From Pseudolabrys taiwanensis (GTDB lineage Bacteria > Pseudomonadota > Alphaproteobacteria > Rhizobiales > Xanthobacteraceae), in contig NZ_CP031417.1 of NCBI RefSeq assembly GCF_003367395.1, positions 1,922,001-1,986,000 on the forward strand: 64,000 nucleotides of DNA. Reading direction: 5' to 3'. Of the stretch, positions 8,212-16,556 are shown in pieces. Both the position numbers and the translations under genes were made by a program. The notes below the pieces were generated by a model. It did no database searches, had not been told where the DNA came from, and worked only from the letters and a program-made list of their open reading frames with translations. Numbering within the stretch: position 1 is the first letter of the stretch; each line of letters starts with the position of its first letter.

Positions 8212-8214
8212 ATC
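8199..8214. promoter_or_regulatory. Near-perfect palindrome between MarR and Rieske genes
   Basis: GATAAGGTACCATATC is self-complementary except for one symmetric pair, with a GGTACC core, 16-31 bp before the Rieske ATG. It is the obvious candidate operator for the adjacent MarR protein, repressing both itself and the plus-strand operon. Confidence 0.6.
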
Positions 8215-8229
8215 ATCTGGAGCCATACG

Positions 8230-8592
8230 ATGGAACACCTTATCTGCAGCCCCGACGATCTGCCAACGGGTGAAGTCCGCATCGTCACCGTGAACGCGAT
8301 CGAAATCGGCGTCTTCCGCCAAGGTGACGAGTATTTCGCCTACCAGAATGTCTGCCCGCACCAGGGAGGGCCTGCCTGCGAAGGAATGCGCACTCCGCAG
8401 ATCGAGGACACGTTCGACGCAAAGGGTCTGTTTACCGGCCAACGCCTCGACGAAGACGACATGCACATCGTCTGCCCCTGGCATGGATACGAGTTTCATT
8501 TGCGGACCGGCGAGCACGTGCGCGACAGCAAGGTGCGGCTGAGGCGCTTTCCCGTCACCATTCGCGACGGGGGCGTCTATGTCGCTATGTGA
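8230..8592 (+). CDS. Rieske [2Fe-2S] ferredoxin
   Basis: 120 aa, a stand-alone Rieske domain. The cluster ligands are in CPHQGG (Cys-X-His) and CPWHGYEF (Cys-X2-His), with a longer than usual insert between them (EGMRTPQIEDTFDAKG and following), as in the non-haem-oxygenase and NirD-like ferredoxins. GGAG lies 7 bp before the ATG at 8230; an upstream ATG at 8197 in the same frame lies in the operator and is rejected. It presumably carries electrons to an oxygenase or participates with the neighbouring amidohydrolase pathway; no Rieske oxygenase alpha subunit is in the window, so its partner is unknown. Confidence 0.92.
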   Translation: MEHLICSPDDLPTGEVRIVTVNAIEIGVFRQGDEYFAYQNVCPHQGGPACEGMRTPQIEDTFDAKGLFTGQRLDEDDMHIVCPWHGYEFHLRTGEHVRDSKVRLRRFPVTIRDGGVYVAM

Positions 8593-8926
8593 TAATCCAA
8601 CGATGGATTTCGCCGGTCTGGCGGCCGCTTTCGCCGATCGTTGCGACGCGAGCCTCGAGGCGAACAGCCTATCGGCCATTGCGGACGAGGATTTGAGCCG
8701 CGCGCTTGTCGCAGCCATCCGCGTGTTCGCCGCGAAAGCGCAGGCCGGCGTGACGCCCGCGCTCACGCACGGCAATCATGCCCTGGCGGCGACCGACGGA
8801 GCGATTTTCGCAACCGCCGTGCTCGAAGCCGTCGGCATCGAGGTATTCGAGCTCGCGGCGTGGCAAGCCTGCAGCAATGTCGGCTCGCGCCGGCACATCC
8901 ATGAGGACGCGAGGAGCGAGCAATGA
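8579..8926 (+). CDS. Unknown 115-aa protein coupled to Rieske ferredoxin and amidohydrolase
   Basis: I do not recognise a domain. The start ATG at 8579 overlaps the end of the Rieske gene by 14 bp and follows GGGGGC; an ATG at 8603 has no ribosome site. The stop overlaps the next gene in an ATGA arrangement (8923-8926), so all three are translationally coupled. The protein is predicted mostly helical, Ala-rich, soluble, with no signal peptide or membrane segment; it holds a THGNHALAATDG stretch with two His and ends with a Cys-containing WQACSNVGSRRHIHED segment. A small accessory subunit or a metal/cofactor-binding partner of the amidohydrolase is conceivable, but unproven. Confidence 0.75.
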   Translation: MSLCDNPTMDFAGLAAAFADRCDASLEANSLSAIADEDLSRALVAAIRVFAAKAQAGVTPALTHGNHALAATDGAIFATAVLEAVGIEVFELAAWQACSNVGSRRHIHEDARSEQ

Positions 8927-10188
8927 CCTTTACCGCAGGCAACCACTTGGTCGAACCGACGCGCGCCTCGTTCGACACCGAGCAGCATCTCAAGAACGCG
9001 CTGCGGCAGGCCGAACAACGGCACTACGAAGACTTCCTCATCGTCGATGTCGATTCGCATCACTACGAGACCGAGGCCTTCAGCGAAATCGCGCAATACA
9101 TCGACGATCCCGTGCTGCGCCGAGAGGCGCTCTACCAGGGCATGTCGCGCGGCGGCATTACGTCGATCGACGGCTCCTATCAGGAGATGACCGGCCGCGT
9201 GACGCGCTATCCGCTACGCAATCGCGAGAAGACGCCGCCGACGATCCACCGCGATATAACGCTGATGCGGCGCTGGATGGACGCCATGGGCGTGGATATC
9301 GCCTGCATGTTCCCGACGCCGATGCTCAACATCTCCACCTGCCCGCGCGTCGACGTCGAGACGGCGCTGGCGCGGGCCTACAACCGTTGGCTATGCGACC
9401 GGATTCTGACGGAAGAGCCGCGCATCACGTCGATGCTCTATCTGCCCTTCAACGATCCGGAGGCTTGCCTGTCGATCGTCGAGGAGTTCGGCGACCGCAA
9501 GGGGGTGATCGGATTCATGGTGACGTCGACGCATTACAAGAGCGTGCACGACAACGCCTATATCAAGACCTTCGCCGCGTTGCAGGAGCGCAACCTGCCG
9601 CTTGGCTTCCACGCCGCCTATACCTGGGGTGATCAGTCGACGCGGCTCATGAATCGCTTCATTTCCGTGCACGCGCTCGGCTTCGTCTGGCACAATATGG
9701 TGCACATGGCGAACTGGATCTTCAACGGCATGCCGGAACGTTTCCCGAGACTGAAGACCGTGTGGATCGAAAGCGGCCTCGCCTGGATCCCGTTCCTGAT
9801 GCAGCGCTTCGACAACGAGTTCATGATGCGCTCGTCGGACGCGCCGACGCTCAAGCGCAAGCCCAGCGAGTACATGCAGGAGATGTTCTACACCTCGCAG
9901 CCGATGGAAATGGTGAACAACAAAGAGGCGCTGGAACTGACCTTCAAGATGATCAATGCCAAGTCGCAGTTGCTCTACTCATCGGACTACCCGCACTGGG
10001 ACATGGACCTGCCGAGCACGATCTACGACCTTCCCTTCCTCAACGAGCAGGAGAAGCGGAACATCCTGGGCGGGAATGCGACCCGCCTGTTCAACCTCTC
10101 GAGTCAGTTCGCTCCTTGGAAGGTCAAACGGCGCGCCGCGCGTCCGGCAGCGGCGACGGCGATGCAAGAACAATCGGCGTCGCTCTAG
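8923..10188 (+). CDS. ACMSD-type amidohydrolase/decarboxylase (amidohydrolase 2 family)
   Basis: 421 aa. A TIM-barrel metal enzyme of the family that includes 2-amino-3-carboxymuconate semialdehyde decarboxylase and gamma-resorcylate decarboxylase. The first strand carries IVDVDSHHYE (a D-x-H-containing version of the metal motif), barrel His residues occur in GFHAAYT and VHMANW, and the C-terminal acid is in LLYSSDYPHWDMD, the family signature. The N-terminus has about 40 extra residues. It is the last gene of the MarR-controlled Rieske operon (ATGA overlap with the 115-aa gene) and is followed by a hairpin. It may be a non-oxidative decarboxylase or hydrolase of a ring or ring-cleavage product; which one is not decidable here. 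Confidence 0.88.
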   Translation: MTFTAGNHLVEPTRASFDTEQHLKNALRQAEQRHYEDFLIVDVDSHHYETEAFSEIAQYIDDPVLRREALYQGMSRGGITSIDGSYQEMTGRVTRYPLRNREKTPPTIHRDITLMRRWMDAMGVDIACMFPTPMLNISTCPRVDVETALARAYNRWLCDRILTEEPRITSMLYLPFNDPEACLSIVEEFGDRKGVIGFMVTSTHYKSVHDNAYIKTFAALQERNLPLGFHAAYTWGDQSTRLMNRFISVHALGFVWHNMVHMANWIFNGMPERFPRLKTVWIESGLAWIPFLMQRFDNEFMMRSSDAPTLKRKPSEYMQEMFYTSQPMEMVNNKEALELTFKMINAKSQLLYSSDYPHWDMDLPSTIYDLPFLNEQEKRNILGGNATRLFNLSSQFAPWKVKRRAARPAAATAMQEQSASL

Positions 10189-10205
10189 TTTACGGCGTAA
10201 GCATG

Positions 10206-10229
10206 GTCTGCCGCCGGTCGGCGGCAGAC
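10206..10229 (+). terminator. Hairpin after amidohydrolase gene
   Basis: A 10-bp perfect GC-rich stem (10206-10215 with 10220-10229) and 4-nt loop lie 18 bp after the stop codon. No clear T-run follows, so termination is plausible but not certain. The rest of the 10189-10325 gap shows nothing else. Confidence 0.5.
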
Positions 10230-10325
10230 ATCAGCGTGTGGCGCAAATCGCAAATAATGCACGACCTAGCGGGCGTGGTGATAAATTGCACTTTTCGTCC
10301 TACTTCCGTCGTCCCAGACGCCCGC

Positions 10326-11153
10326 TCAAATACGCGGCACGGCCTCGAGCAGCGATCGCGTATATTCATGCGCCGGACTGTCGATGACGGCGTGCGTTTC
10401 GCCCCGCTCGACCGCCTCGCCCTGAGACATCACCACGACCCGGTCGCAAAGGTATTCCACAACGCCGATGTTGTGCGTGATGAAGATCATCGCGAACTTA
10501 AGTTTATCGCGCAGATCGAGCAGTAGATTGAGCACTTGCATCTGCACGGAGACGTCGAGCGCGGACACGGCCTCGTCGGCGATCAGCACCTTCGGGTGCA
10601 TGATGAGGGCCCGGGCGATGCCTATGCGCTGCCGCTGCCCGCCGCTGAACTGATGCGGGTACTTGTCGGCGTCGCTGGCCCGCAGCCCGACCATGGTGAG
10701 GAATTGCTCGACCTGATCGTTGATCTCGCGACGTCCGAGCGTTCCGGCAATCTGAAGGCCCTCCGACACCAAGGACCGGATGGACATGCGGGGATTGAGC
10801 GAAGAATAGGGATCCTGGAAAATCATCCCGATGCCGCGCTTTGACGCATGGACGACGGTTCTGTTCTCCCCGTCGCAATCGACGAGAACGCGCCCGGCCA
10901 TCGTTATCTGGCCTTTGTCGGGTTCGTCGAGGCCGACGATGATCCGGCCGAGCGTCGTCTTGCCGGAACCGCTCTCGCCGACGATGCCGAGAATTTCGCC
11001 ATCGCTCACATCGACGGAAAGGTTTTGCAGCGCCACCGTTTCGACAGGCTTGCCGAACAACCGCGCGCTCCGCACGAACGTCTTGGTAATGCCGCGCACG
11101 CACAGCAGCGGCGTCGCGCCGTCGTTCTGCGTCACGTCAGAGGAAACAGACAT
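10326..11153 (-). CDS. Peptide/opine/nickel-type ABC transporter ATP-binding protein (DppF-like)
   Basis: 275 aa cytoplasmic ATPase. Walker [11 protein letters not shown]-loop FQDPYSSLNPR, signature FSGGQRQR, Walker B VLIADEAVSALD and H-loop THN are all present; the C-terminal end (HEYTRSLLEAVP) is that of DppF/OppF proteins. The C-terminus lacks the Cys-rich extension seen in the DppD partner. The ATG at 11153 was chosen because the frame upstream translates the antisense of the partner gene. It overlaps the DppD-like gene by 22 bp, so both ATPases are coupled. Fourth gene of the dppBCDF-like operon. Confidence 0.93.
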   Translation of the reverse strand: MSVSSDVTQNDGATPLLCVRGITKTFVRSARLFGKPVETVALQNLSVDVSDGEILGIVGESGSGKTTLGRIIVGLDEPDKGQITMAGRVLVDCDGENRTVVHASKRGIGMIFQDPYSSLNPRMSIRSLVSEGLQIAGTLGRREINDQVEQFLTMVGLRASDADKYPHQFSGGQRQRIGIARALIMHPKVLIADEAVSALDVSVQMQVLNLLLDLRDKLKFAMIFITHNIGVVEYLCDRVVVMSQGEAVERGETHAVIDSPAHEYTRSLLEAVPRI

Positions 11154-12136
11154 CTTGCCTCCTGCTGCTCTCGCGTTGCCACCATCGGAATGGCGGCTTC
11201 CGTGCAGACCGGCTGTCGGCGCGGGCAGCGCGGCGCGAAGCGGCAGCCCTGGAACCACTCGGTCACCGGCGGCACATTGCCTTCGATCGCCGTCTGACGC
11301 TGACCGGGCAGCCGCCGCTGCGGCATGCAGGCGAGCAACGCCGCCGTGTAGGGGTGCGTCGGCGCGTGGATGACCTGCCGCGTCGGTCCCCGCTCCATCA
11401 GCGTGCCGCCGTAAAGGACCGCGACCGTATCCGCATAGCTATGGACCAATGCGAGATCGTGCGAGATAAACAGCACGCTCAGCGAATAGCGATTCCGCAG
11501 TCCGACCAGGATCTCCATGATCTCGTGCTGGATCGTCACGTCGAGCGCCGTCGTCGGCTCGTCCGCGATCAACAGCGTCGGATCGTTGGCCAGAGCGATG
11601 GCGATCATCACCCGCTGCCGCATGCCGCCCGACAGCTCGTGCGGATACATGCGTCGCACCTGATCGGGATTGCGGAAGAGGACATCGCTCAGAAGTTGGC
11701 TGATACGGGCGGCCCTTTCCGCTTTGCTCGCGGTGCCATGCACGCGCATGGCTTCGTCGATCTGATCCTCGACCGTCATGATCGGATTGAGCGACGTCAT
11801 CGGCTCCTGGAAGATCATGCTGACGCGTTGGCCGCGGAGTCGGCGCATCGTCTTCTCTTCCGCCTTCGCAACGTCGGTATCGCCGAGCCGCAAAGAGCCG
11901 GCGATGCGCATGCGGGTCGGCGGCAAAAGACGCATCAAGGCGCGGGCGATGATCGTCTTGCCGGACCCGCTCTCCCCGACCAGGGCAAAAAACTCGCCGC
12001 GGCCGATGGCAAAATCGAAATTGTCGACGACTTTGAGCTCGTCCGCGCCGCGACGCAGAAAAATGCCGACGCCGCGGCCTTCGGCAACGAGGTCGCGCGA
12101 AGCAGGTAGCTGCGGGGCGGGTTTGCTCTCAGACAA
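11132..12136 (-). CDS. Peptide/opine/nickel-type ABC transporter ATP-binding protein (DppD-like)
   Basis: 334 aa from the TTG at 12136, which overlaps the stop of the DppC-like gene (TTGTCTGA). A GTG at 12181 in the same frame would add 15 residues. Walker [11 protein letters not shown]-loop [10 protein letters not shown], signature LSGGMRQR, Walker [13 protein letters not shown] and the switch HD in ISHDLALV are present. The C-terminus has the Dpp/Opp oligopeptide extension with the FeS-type cysteine spacing ([14 protein letters not shown] ... C). Works with the DppF-like ATPase and the two permeases to import a small oligomeric or polar substrate. Confidence 0.92.
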   Translation of the reverse strand: MSESKPAPQLPASRDLVAEGRGVGIFLRRGADELKVVDNFDFAIGRGEFFALVGESGSGKTIIARALMRLLPPTRMRIAGSLRLGDTDVAKAEEKTMRRLRGQRVSMIFQEPMTSLNPIMTVEDQIDEAMRVHGTASKAERAARISQLLSDVLFRNPDQVRRMYPHELSGGMRQRVMIAIALANDPTLLIADEPTTALDVTIQHEIMEILVGLRNRYSLSVLFISHDLALVHSYADTVAVLYGGTLMERGPTRQVIHAPTHPYTAALLACMPQRRLPGQRQTAIEGNVPPVTEWFQGCRFAPRCPRRQPVCTEAAIPMVATREQQEARCLFPLT

Positions 12137-12971
12137 GGTTGAGGTCTTCCTTGGGGTCGAACTGATCTCTGAGCCAGTCACCGAGCAGGTTGAGGCCGAG
12201 CACCGTCACGAAGATGCCGAGCCCCGGAAAAACGGCCAGCCACCAGGCCGACGTCACGTAAGACCGCCCCTCTGCCAGCATGCCGCCCCAGGTTGGTATG
12301 CTCGGCGGAACACCGAGGCCGAGAAAACTCAAGCTGGCCTCGGCAATGATGGCGGTAGCCATGCTGAAGGTGGCGATAATGATCGATGACGCGACGAGGT
12401 TCGGCAAAATGTGCCGTCGCAGGATCCAGGTCGTGCTGCCGCCGAGAATCTTGGACGCGGACACGAATTCACGAGAGCGCAGCGAGAGCGTCTGAGCCCG
12501 CGCCAATCGCGCATACGGAATCCAACGCTGCAGGGTGAGCGCCAGAATGAGATTCTGAAGCGTCTGACCGAACAACGCGAGAATGGCGATCGCCAACAGG
12601 ATCGCCGGAAACGCCCAGAAAGTCTCGACGATCTTCTGGATGAAGAGGTCGCGAACCCCGCCCAGATAGCCCGACACCGCTCCGATGCAGACCCCGGCGA
12701 CGCCTGAGATCAGCACAACCACGGCGGCGATCAGAAGCGAAACGCGCGCCCCGGACACCATCCGCGCGAACACATCTCGTCCCAACTGATCCGTGCCGAA
12801 AATGTGCCCGGCGCTCTCGACGTCGAACGGCGGCAACATGGCGTCCATCAGATTTTGCCGCTGCGCATCGAACGGCGACAGAAAATCCCCGAAGGCCGCC
12901 ATGACGACGATGAGGCCAACGCACAAGACGCCGATCACAAACTTCGGATCGCGGAAGCGCCACCTGGTCAT
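12129..12971 (-). CDS. Peptide-type ABC transporter permease (DppC-like)
   Basis: 280 aa inner-membrane permease with about six transmembrane segments. N-terminal helix FVIGVLCVGLIVVMAAFG, then FGTDQLGRDVFARMVSGARVSLLI, a DppC/OppC hallmark, and the ATPase-contact loop (ASKILGGSTTWILRRHILPN). The ATG at 12971 overlaps the stop of the DppB-like gene as ATGA. The start is fixed by family length; the frame upstream belongs to the antisense of dppB. Confidence 0.93.
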   Translation of the reverse strand: MTRWRFRDPKFVIGVLCVGLIVVMAAFGDFLSPFDAQRQNLMDAMLPPFDVESAGHIFGTDQLGRDVFARMVSGARVSLLIAAVVVLISGVAGVCIGAVSGYLGGVRDLFIQKIVETFWAFPAILLAIAILALFGQTLQNLILALTLQRWIPYARLARAQTLSLRSREFVSASKILGGSTTWILRRHILPNLVASSIIIATFSMATAIIAEASLSFLGLGVPPSIPTWGGMLAEGRSYVTSAWWLAVFPGLGIFVTVLGLNLLGDWLRDQFDPKEDLNLV

Positions 12972-13990
12972 GCGCGCGCCTTGGCATAGGACGAACGCAT
13001 TCTCGGATCGACAAGATAGTAGAACAGGTCGATCAGCACATTCAGCACGATGAACATGGAGGTGTACACCAGCACGACGCCGATCGTGAGCTGCGTATCG
13101 CGGACCGTCACCGACTGATAGAGCAAGGTGCCGACGCCGGGCCACGAGAATATGACTTCGACGATGATCGTGCCGCTGATGAGCGATCCGAGTTCCAATC
13201 CGACGATCGTGCTGATCGGGATCGCAGCATTCGGCAGCAGATGCCGCCGGACGATCTGACCGCGAGAAAGGCCCTTGGCCACCGCTGTGTAGACGAATTC
13301 TTCCTGGCCTACGTCGACGATCGCCGAGCGGGTAATGCGCGCAATGATGCCGACCATGCTGAACGCGAGCGTCACGGCCGGAAGCACGATGTGGCGCACG
13401 GCAATCCGGAAACTGTCGAAGTCGCCGTGAATGAGCGTGTCCACCAGATAGAAGCCAGTCGTCGGCGTGACCGATACGCCGAACGGCAGCCGCGAGCCCG
13501 ATGGCAGCAGGTTCAATGTCGCGGAGAACAGCAGAACGAGCAGGATGCCGGTCCAGAACGAAGGCGCGCTGACGCCGGCGACCGCAAAAATGGAGACGAC
13601 GCCGTCACCCAACTTGCCCTTCTTCAGCGCCGCATAGGTGCCCACCGGCACGCCGACCGCGACCGCAAGCGCCAAACTGACCAGGGCCAATTCGAGAGTT
13701 GCCGGCAGTCGCATCGCGATCAGATGGCCGACCGAGTCCTGGTAACGTAGCGACGTGCCCAGATCCAAATGCACGATACGAACCAGAAACCGCCAGAACT
13801 GCACCAGCAACGGCTGGTCGAGTCCCCACGCCGCCCGGAACGAGGCCACTTGTTCGGGCGTCGCGTCTTCGGGCAACAGCAGCGTCGCGGCATCGCCTGG
13901 CGCAAGATTGACCAGGACGAAGACGCCAAACATGACGAGCAGCAAGACCGGAATGGCGCCCAAAAGGCGCCACGCGATGTTCTTCAGCAT
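12968..13990 (-). CDS. Peptide-type ABC transporter permease (DppB-like)
   Basis: 340 aa, first gene of the operon. N-terminal helix WRLLGAIPVLLLVMFGVFVLVN followed by the periplasmic loop LAPGDAATLLLPEDATPEQV, then LDLGTSLRYQDSV and the core EAA-type loop (YTAVAKGLSRGQIVRRHLLPNA). This is the standard DppB layout with six transmembrane helices. Only 44 bp separate its start from the stop of the isochorismatase gene transcribed in the same direction, so both may be in one transcript; the matching binding protein is divergent at 14948. Confidence 0.93.
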   Translation of the reverse strand: MLKNIAWRLLGAIPVLLLVMFGVFVLVNLAPGDAATLLLPEDATPEQVASFRAAWGLDQPLLVQFWRFLVRIVHLDLGTSLRYQDSVGHLIAMRLPATLELALVSLALAVAVGVPVGTYAALKKGKLGDGVVSIFAVAGVSAPSFWTGILLVLLFSATLNLLPSGSRLPFGVSVTPTTGFYLVDTLIHGDFDSFRIAVRHIVLPAVTLAFSMVGIIARITRSAIVDVGQEEFVYTAVAKGLSRGQIVRRHLLPNAAIPISTIVGLELGSLISGTIIVEVIFSWPGVGTLLYQSVTVRDTQLTIGVVLVYTSMFIVLNVLIDLFYYLVDPRMRSSYAKARA

Positions 13991-14034
13991 AGATCGAGCC
14001 TAGCTCTAGGTGCCATCGCTCCGGATCGGTCTCT

Positions 14035-14808
14035 CTAGCGCGTCTGAGCGGCCGACAGCATCGGATCGGCCACACCAGCCGGCAGGTGGAACAGGCGGTC
14101 GGGCAACGACTGAAGATGCTTCACCACAGCGTCGCTGGCAACGACGTCCGCGTATTTCGCATGCATGTCGCAGAGGCTCACCGCGTGCGAGGCTTGCGAC
14201 CGATCGGCGCAAGCGTCTTCGACGACGGATATCCGGTAGTTGTAGTTGAAGGCATCCACCACCGTCGCCCGCACGCACCCGGACGTCGTCAAACCCGTGA
14301 CGATCAGGCTGTCGCATTGCAGCTGGATGAGATGGCTCGTGAGCGGTGTTCCAAAAAAGGCACTCGGCTTTTTCTTGCCGATGACGAGGTCCTTCGCTTG
14401 CGGCGCGATATCGTCCACGATCCGATGCCCCGCCGGCAAACTTGAATCGGTGCCGTCGAATTCCTTTTCCGTCCGCGGGTTCTTGAACAGCCAGGAGCCG
14501 AGATCCCAGCTATCCTCCCGATAGATGCCCGTGGTGTAGATGACGGGAATCCCCTTCGGGCGGGCGACGTCCAGCAGCCGCTTGATCTTGCCGACCGCTT
14601 CCCAGCCGACTTCGCCGCAGGAATTCATCCATTTTTCGATGGATTTGAGGATCGGCTCCGGTTTGTCGCCGACAAAGGCGTAACTGACGTCGATCACCAG
14701 CAGCGCAGGCCGCTGTCCAAACCCGACCGGCGCACCGTAACCCGCGGCGGCAAGGACCTTTTGGTCCTGCTCGGTCAGAAAGCTTTCCCAAATCCTCTTC
14801 TCAGCCAA
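14035..14808 (-). CDS. Isochorismatase-family cysteine hydrolase, paralogue of 872-1654
   Basis: 257 aa from the TTG at 14808. That start has GGGAGG six bases upstream and lines up with the start of the paralogue (AEKRIWESFLTEQDQK against TERVWDKFLTERDKQ); an ATG at 14844 would add 12 unrelated residues with a weak ribosome site. Catalytic triad visible as D40 (LLVIDV), K145/K147 (VIGKKKPSAF) and C178 (TTSGCVRATV). The two copies are similar throughout, including VGDKPEPIL and WMNSCGE, but the loops at residues 97-130 differ, suggesting related but distinct amide substrates. It leads the operon with the dppBCDF-like importer, linking hydrolysis with uptake. Confidence 0.88.
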   Translation of the reverse strand: MAEKRIWESFLTEQDQKVLAAAGYGAPVGFGQRPALLVIDVSYAFVGDKPEPILKSIEKWMNSCGEVGWEAVGKIKRLLDVARPKGIPVIYTTGIYREDSWDLGSWLFKNPRTEKEFDGTDSSLPAGHRIVDDIAPQAKDLVIGKKKPSAFFGTPLTSHLIQLQCDSLIVTGLTTSGCVRATVVDAFNYNYRISVVEDACADRSQASHAVSLCDMHAKYADVVASDAVVKHLQSLPDRLFHLPAGVADPMLSAAQTR

Positions 14809-14892
14809 ACCGTGCCTCCCCGACCCGTCCGTCAGCGCATCCATTCCCGAGAAATGTGCAAAATTCAGTCCCGGAATACTTGCGCAAAACCT

Positions 14893-14926
14893 AATTTTGT
14901 ACAGTAAATGGGACTAGTACCAAATT
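14893..14926. promoter_or_regulatory. Inverted repeat in the divergent isochorismatase / DppA promoter region
   Basis: AATTTTGTAC (14893-14902) and GTACCAAATT (14917-14926) form a 10-bp inverted repeat with one mismatch and a 14-bp spacer. It is AT-rich in a GC-rich setting and again GTAC-containing, 22 bp before the GTG of the DppA-like gene. Probably binds a regulator of both directions. Confidence 0.55.
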
Positions 14927-14947
14927 GTCAACAGTAGGAGACGCCCT

Positions 14948-16462
14948 GTGAGGCTCAGAATCCTCGCTACATCGTTGTTGGCGGCCGGCATCGCGTTCGG
15001 AAGCGCAGACCGAAGTGACGCCGCCGACAAAGTTCTCGCGTTAACGTCGCAAGCGACGATCACAAACGTGAACCCCTACGCCGAGAGCGAGCAGCAGATG
15101 TATTTCGTCTGGTGTCAGGTCTACGGCTGTCTCGGCAGGCTCGACTACGTCACCAAAGAGCTCAAGCCGATGCTCGCCGAGAAATGGGAAGTGATCGACC
15201 CGACGACATGGCGCTTCCATCTGCGGACCGACTTGAAGCGGCAGGACGGCGGCCCGGGGCCAACCGCGCGCGATGTCGTCCATTCCTGGAAGCGGATCAT
15301 GACAGATCCGTCGAGCGCGCAGCGCTTCATGATGTTCGAAGTGAAGGAGATGATTGCGGTCGACGACCACACCGTCGACATCAAGACGATCAAGCAGAGC
15401 GGCCAGCTCGCCATCGACCTGTTCAGCCAGTTCGCCATCACGCCGGCCGATCTTTATGAGAAATACGGTCAGAACGTCTATCGGGACCATCCGATCGGTT
15501 GGGGCCCCTACAAGCTCGAAAAGTTCGACGTCGACCAGAGCATTGTCCTGCGCAAGAACAGCGCATCGCCGGAGAGCCGCCCGAACGCTCCCGACGTCGT
15601 CATCTACCGTCAGATGCGCGAGCCGGAGCAGCGCGTGACGGCCGTCCTGAACAACGAAGTGCAGGTTGCGCGCCAAATCCCGCCCCAGCTCGTCGCGCGC
15701 TTCAAGGGACAGGATCGGGTCAAGCTCGTCACAAGCCCGTCGGTCGAGATCATGTTCATGGCCTTCAACGTCAAGATGAAGCCGTGGGATGACGTTCGTA
15801 TCCGGCAGGCGGCCGCTTACGCCATCAACCGCGACGCGATCATAAAGCGCATCCTGTTCGGCTACGCCGATCCGCTCGATGGCGCCCTCGGCCCGGCGCA
15901 GATCTGCTACGAAAAGCCATCGCCGATGGCCATCCATTTCGATCCTGCCAAGGCCAAGGCGCTGCTCGCGGAGGCCGGCTACAAGAATGGGGGCCCTGAA
16001 GTCGAGATCCAGGGCTCGACCGGCCGCTACATCTCCGACCGGCAGATCATCGAGGCGATCAGCCAGATGCTGACCGACGTCGGCTTCAAGGTGAAGCTGG
16101 TGACGCCGGAGTGGTCGAACCTGTGGGCCGACGTCCGTGCCGGTAAGTCGCCGGCTTACTATATGGGGCGCGGCCAAGTGGCGGATCCCTCGATCGCTCT
16201 GTCGCAGTATTTCGAGACGGGTCTCTCGCCGCGTATCGGCTACTCCAACAAAGACGTTGACGCGCTCTTCGAGAAGGTGCGGTCGACCTTCGATCCGAAA
16301 GAACGCTGCGGCTATGTCCGCCAGGTGGTCGATAAGCTGGCCAGCGACGTGCCCGCTCAATTCCTGTGGACACACAAGCTGGTCAGTGCCGTCCGTTCGG
16401 ACATTCAAATTCCAGCCGACCCGTCCGGGGAAATCTGGTTTCCGGACGTCGTCATGAAATAA
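14948..16462 (+). CDS. Peptide/opine-type ABC transporter substrate-binding protein (DppA-like, family 5)
   Basis: 504 aa, GTG start preceded by TAGGAGA. Signal peptide (hydrophobic stretch about residues 4-20, cleavage near SDAADK). The mature protein has the SBP_bac_5 layout: NPYAESEQQMYFVWCQVYGCLGRLDY, LKPMLAEKWEVIDPTTWRFHLR, DVVHSWKRIM, then the GWGPYKLEKFD and AFNVKMKPWDDVRIRQAAAYAINRDAII blocks that are diagnostic. It is the periplasmic receptor for the importer encoded divergently at 10326-13990. Followed by a strong terminator. The ligand could be a peptide, opine or glycoside-like molecule. Confidence 0.93.
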   Translation: MRLRILATSLLAAGIAFGSADRSDAADKVLALTSQATITNVNPYAESEQQMYFVWCQVYGCLGRLDYVTKELKPMLAEKWEVIDPTTWRFHLRTDLKRQDGGPGPTARDVVHSWKRIMTDPSSAQRFMMFEVKEMIAVDDHTVDIKTIKQSGQLAIDLFSQFAITPADLYEKYGQNVYRDHPIGWGPYKLEKFDVDQSIVLRKNSASPESRPNAPDVVIYRQMREPEQRVTAVLNNEVQVARQIPPQLVARFKGQDRVKLVTSPSVEIMFMAFNVKMKPWDDVRIRQAAAYAINRDAIIKRILFGYADPLDGALGPAQICYEKPSPMAIHFDPAKAKALLAEAGYKNGGPEVEIQGSTGRYISDRQIIEAISQMLTDVGFKVKLVTPEWSNLWADVRAGKSPAYYMGRGQVADPSIALSQYFETGLSPRIGYSNKDVDALFEKVRSTFDPKERCGYVRQVVDKLASDVPAQFLWTHKLVSAVRSDIQIPADPSGEIWFPDVVMK

Positions 16463-16468
16463 TCCTGG

Positions 16469-16506
16469 GGAGTGCCGCCGCCATGGCGGCACTCCTTTTC
16501 TTTTTG
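16469..16506 (+). terminator. Rho-independent terminator after DppA-like gene
   Basis: An 11-bp perfect stem (16469-16479 with 16485-16495), 5-nt loop, followed by TTTTCTTTTTG. Begins 7 bp after the stop codon. Confidence 0.88.
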
Positions 16507-16556
16507 TTGAAGACTTGGTTCTCTAAGCGACCGCTGCGCCGCAATACGCAACGCGC

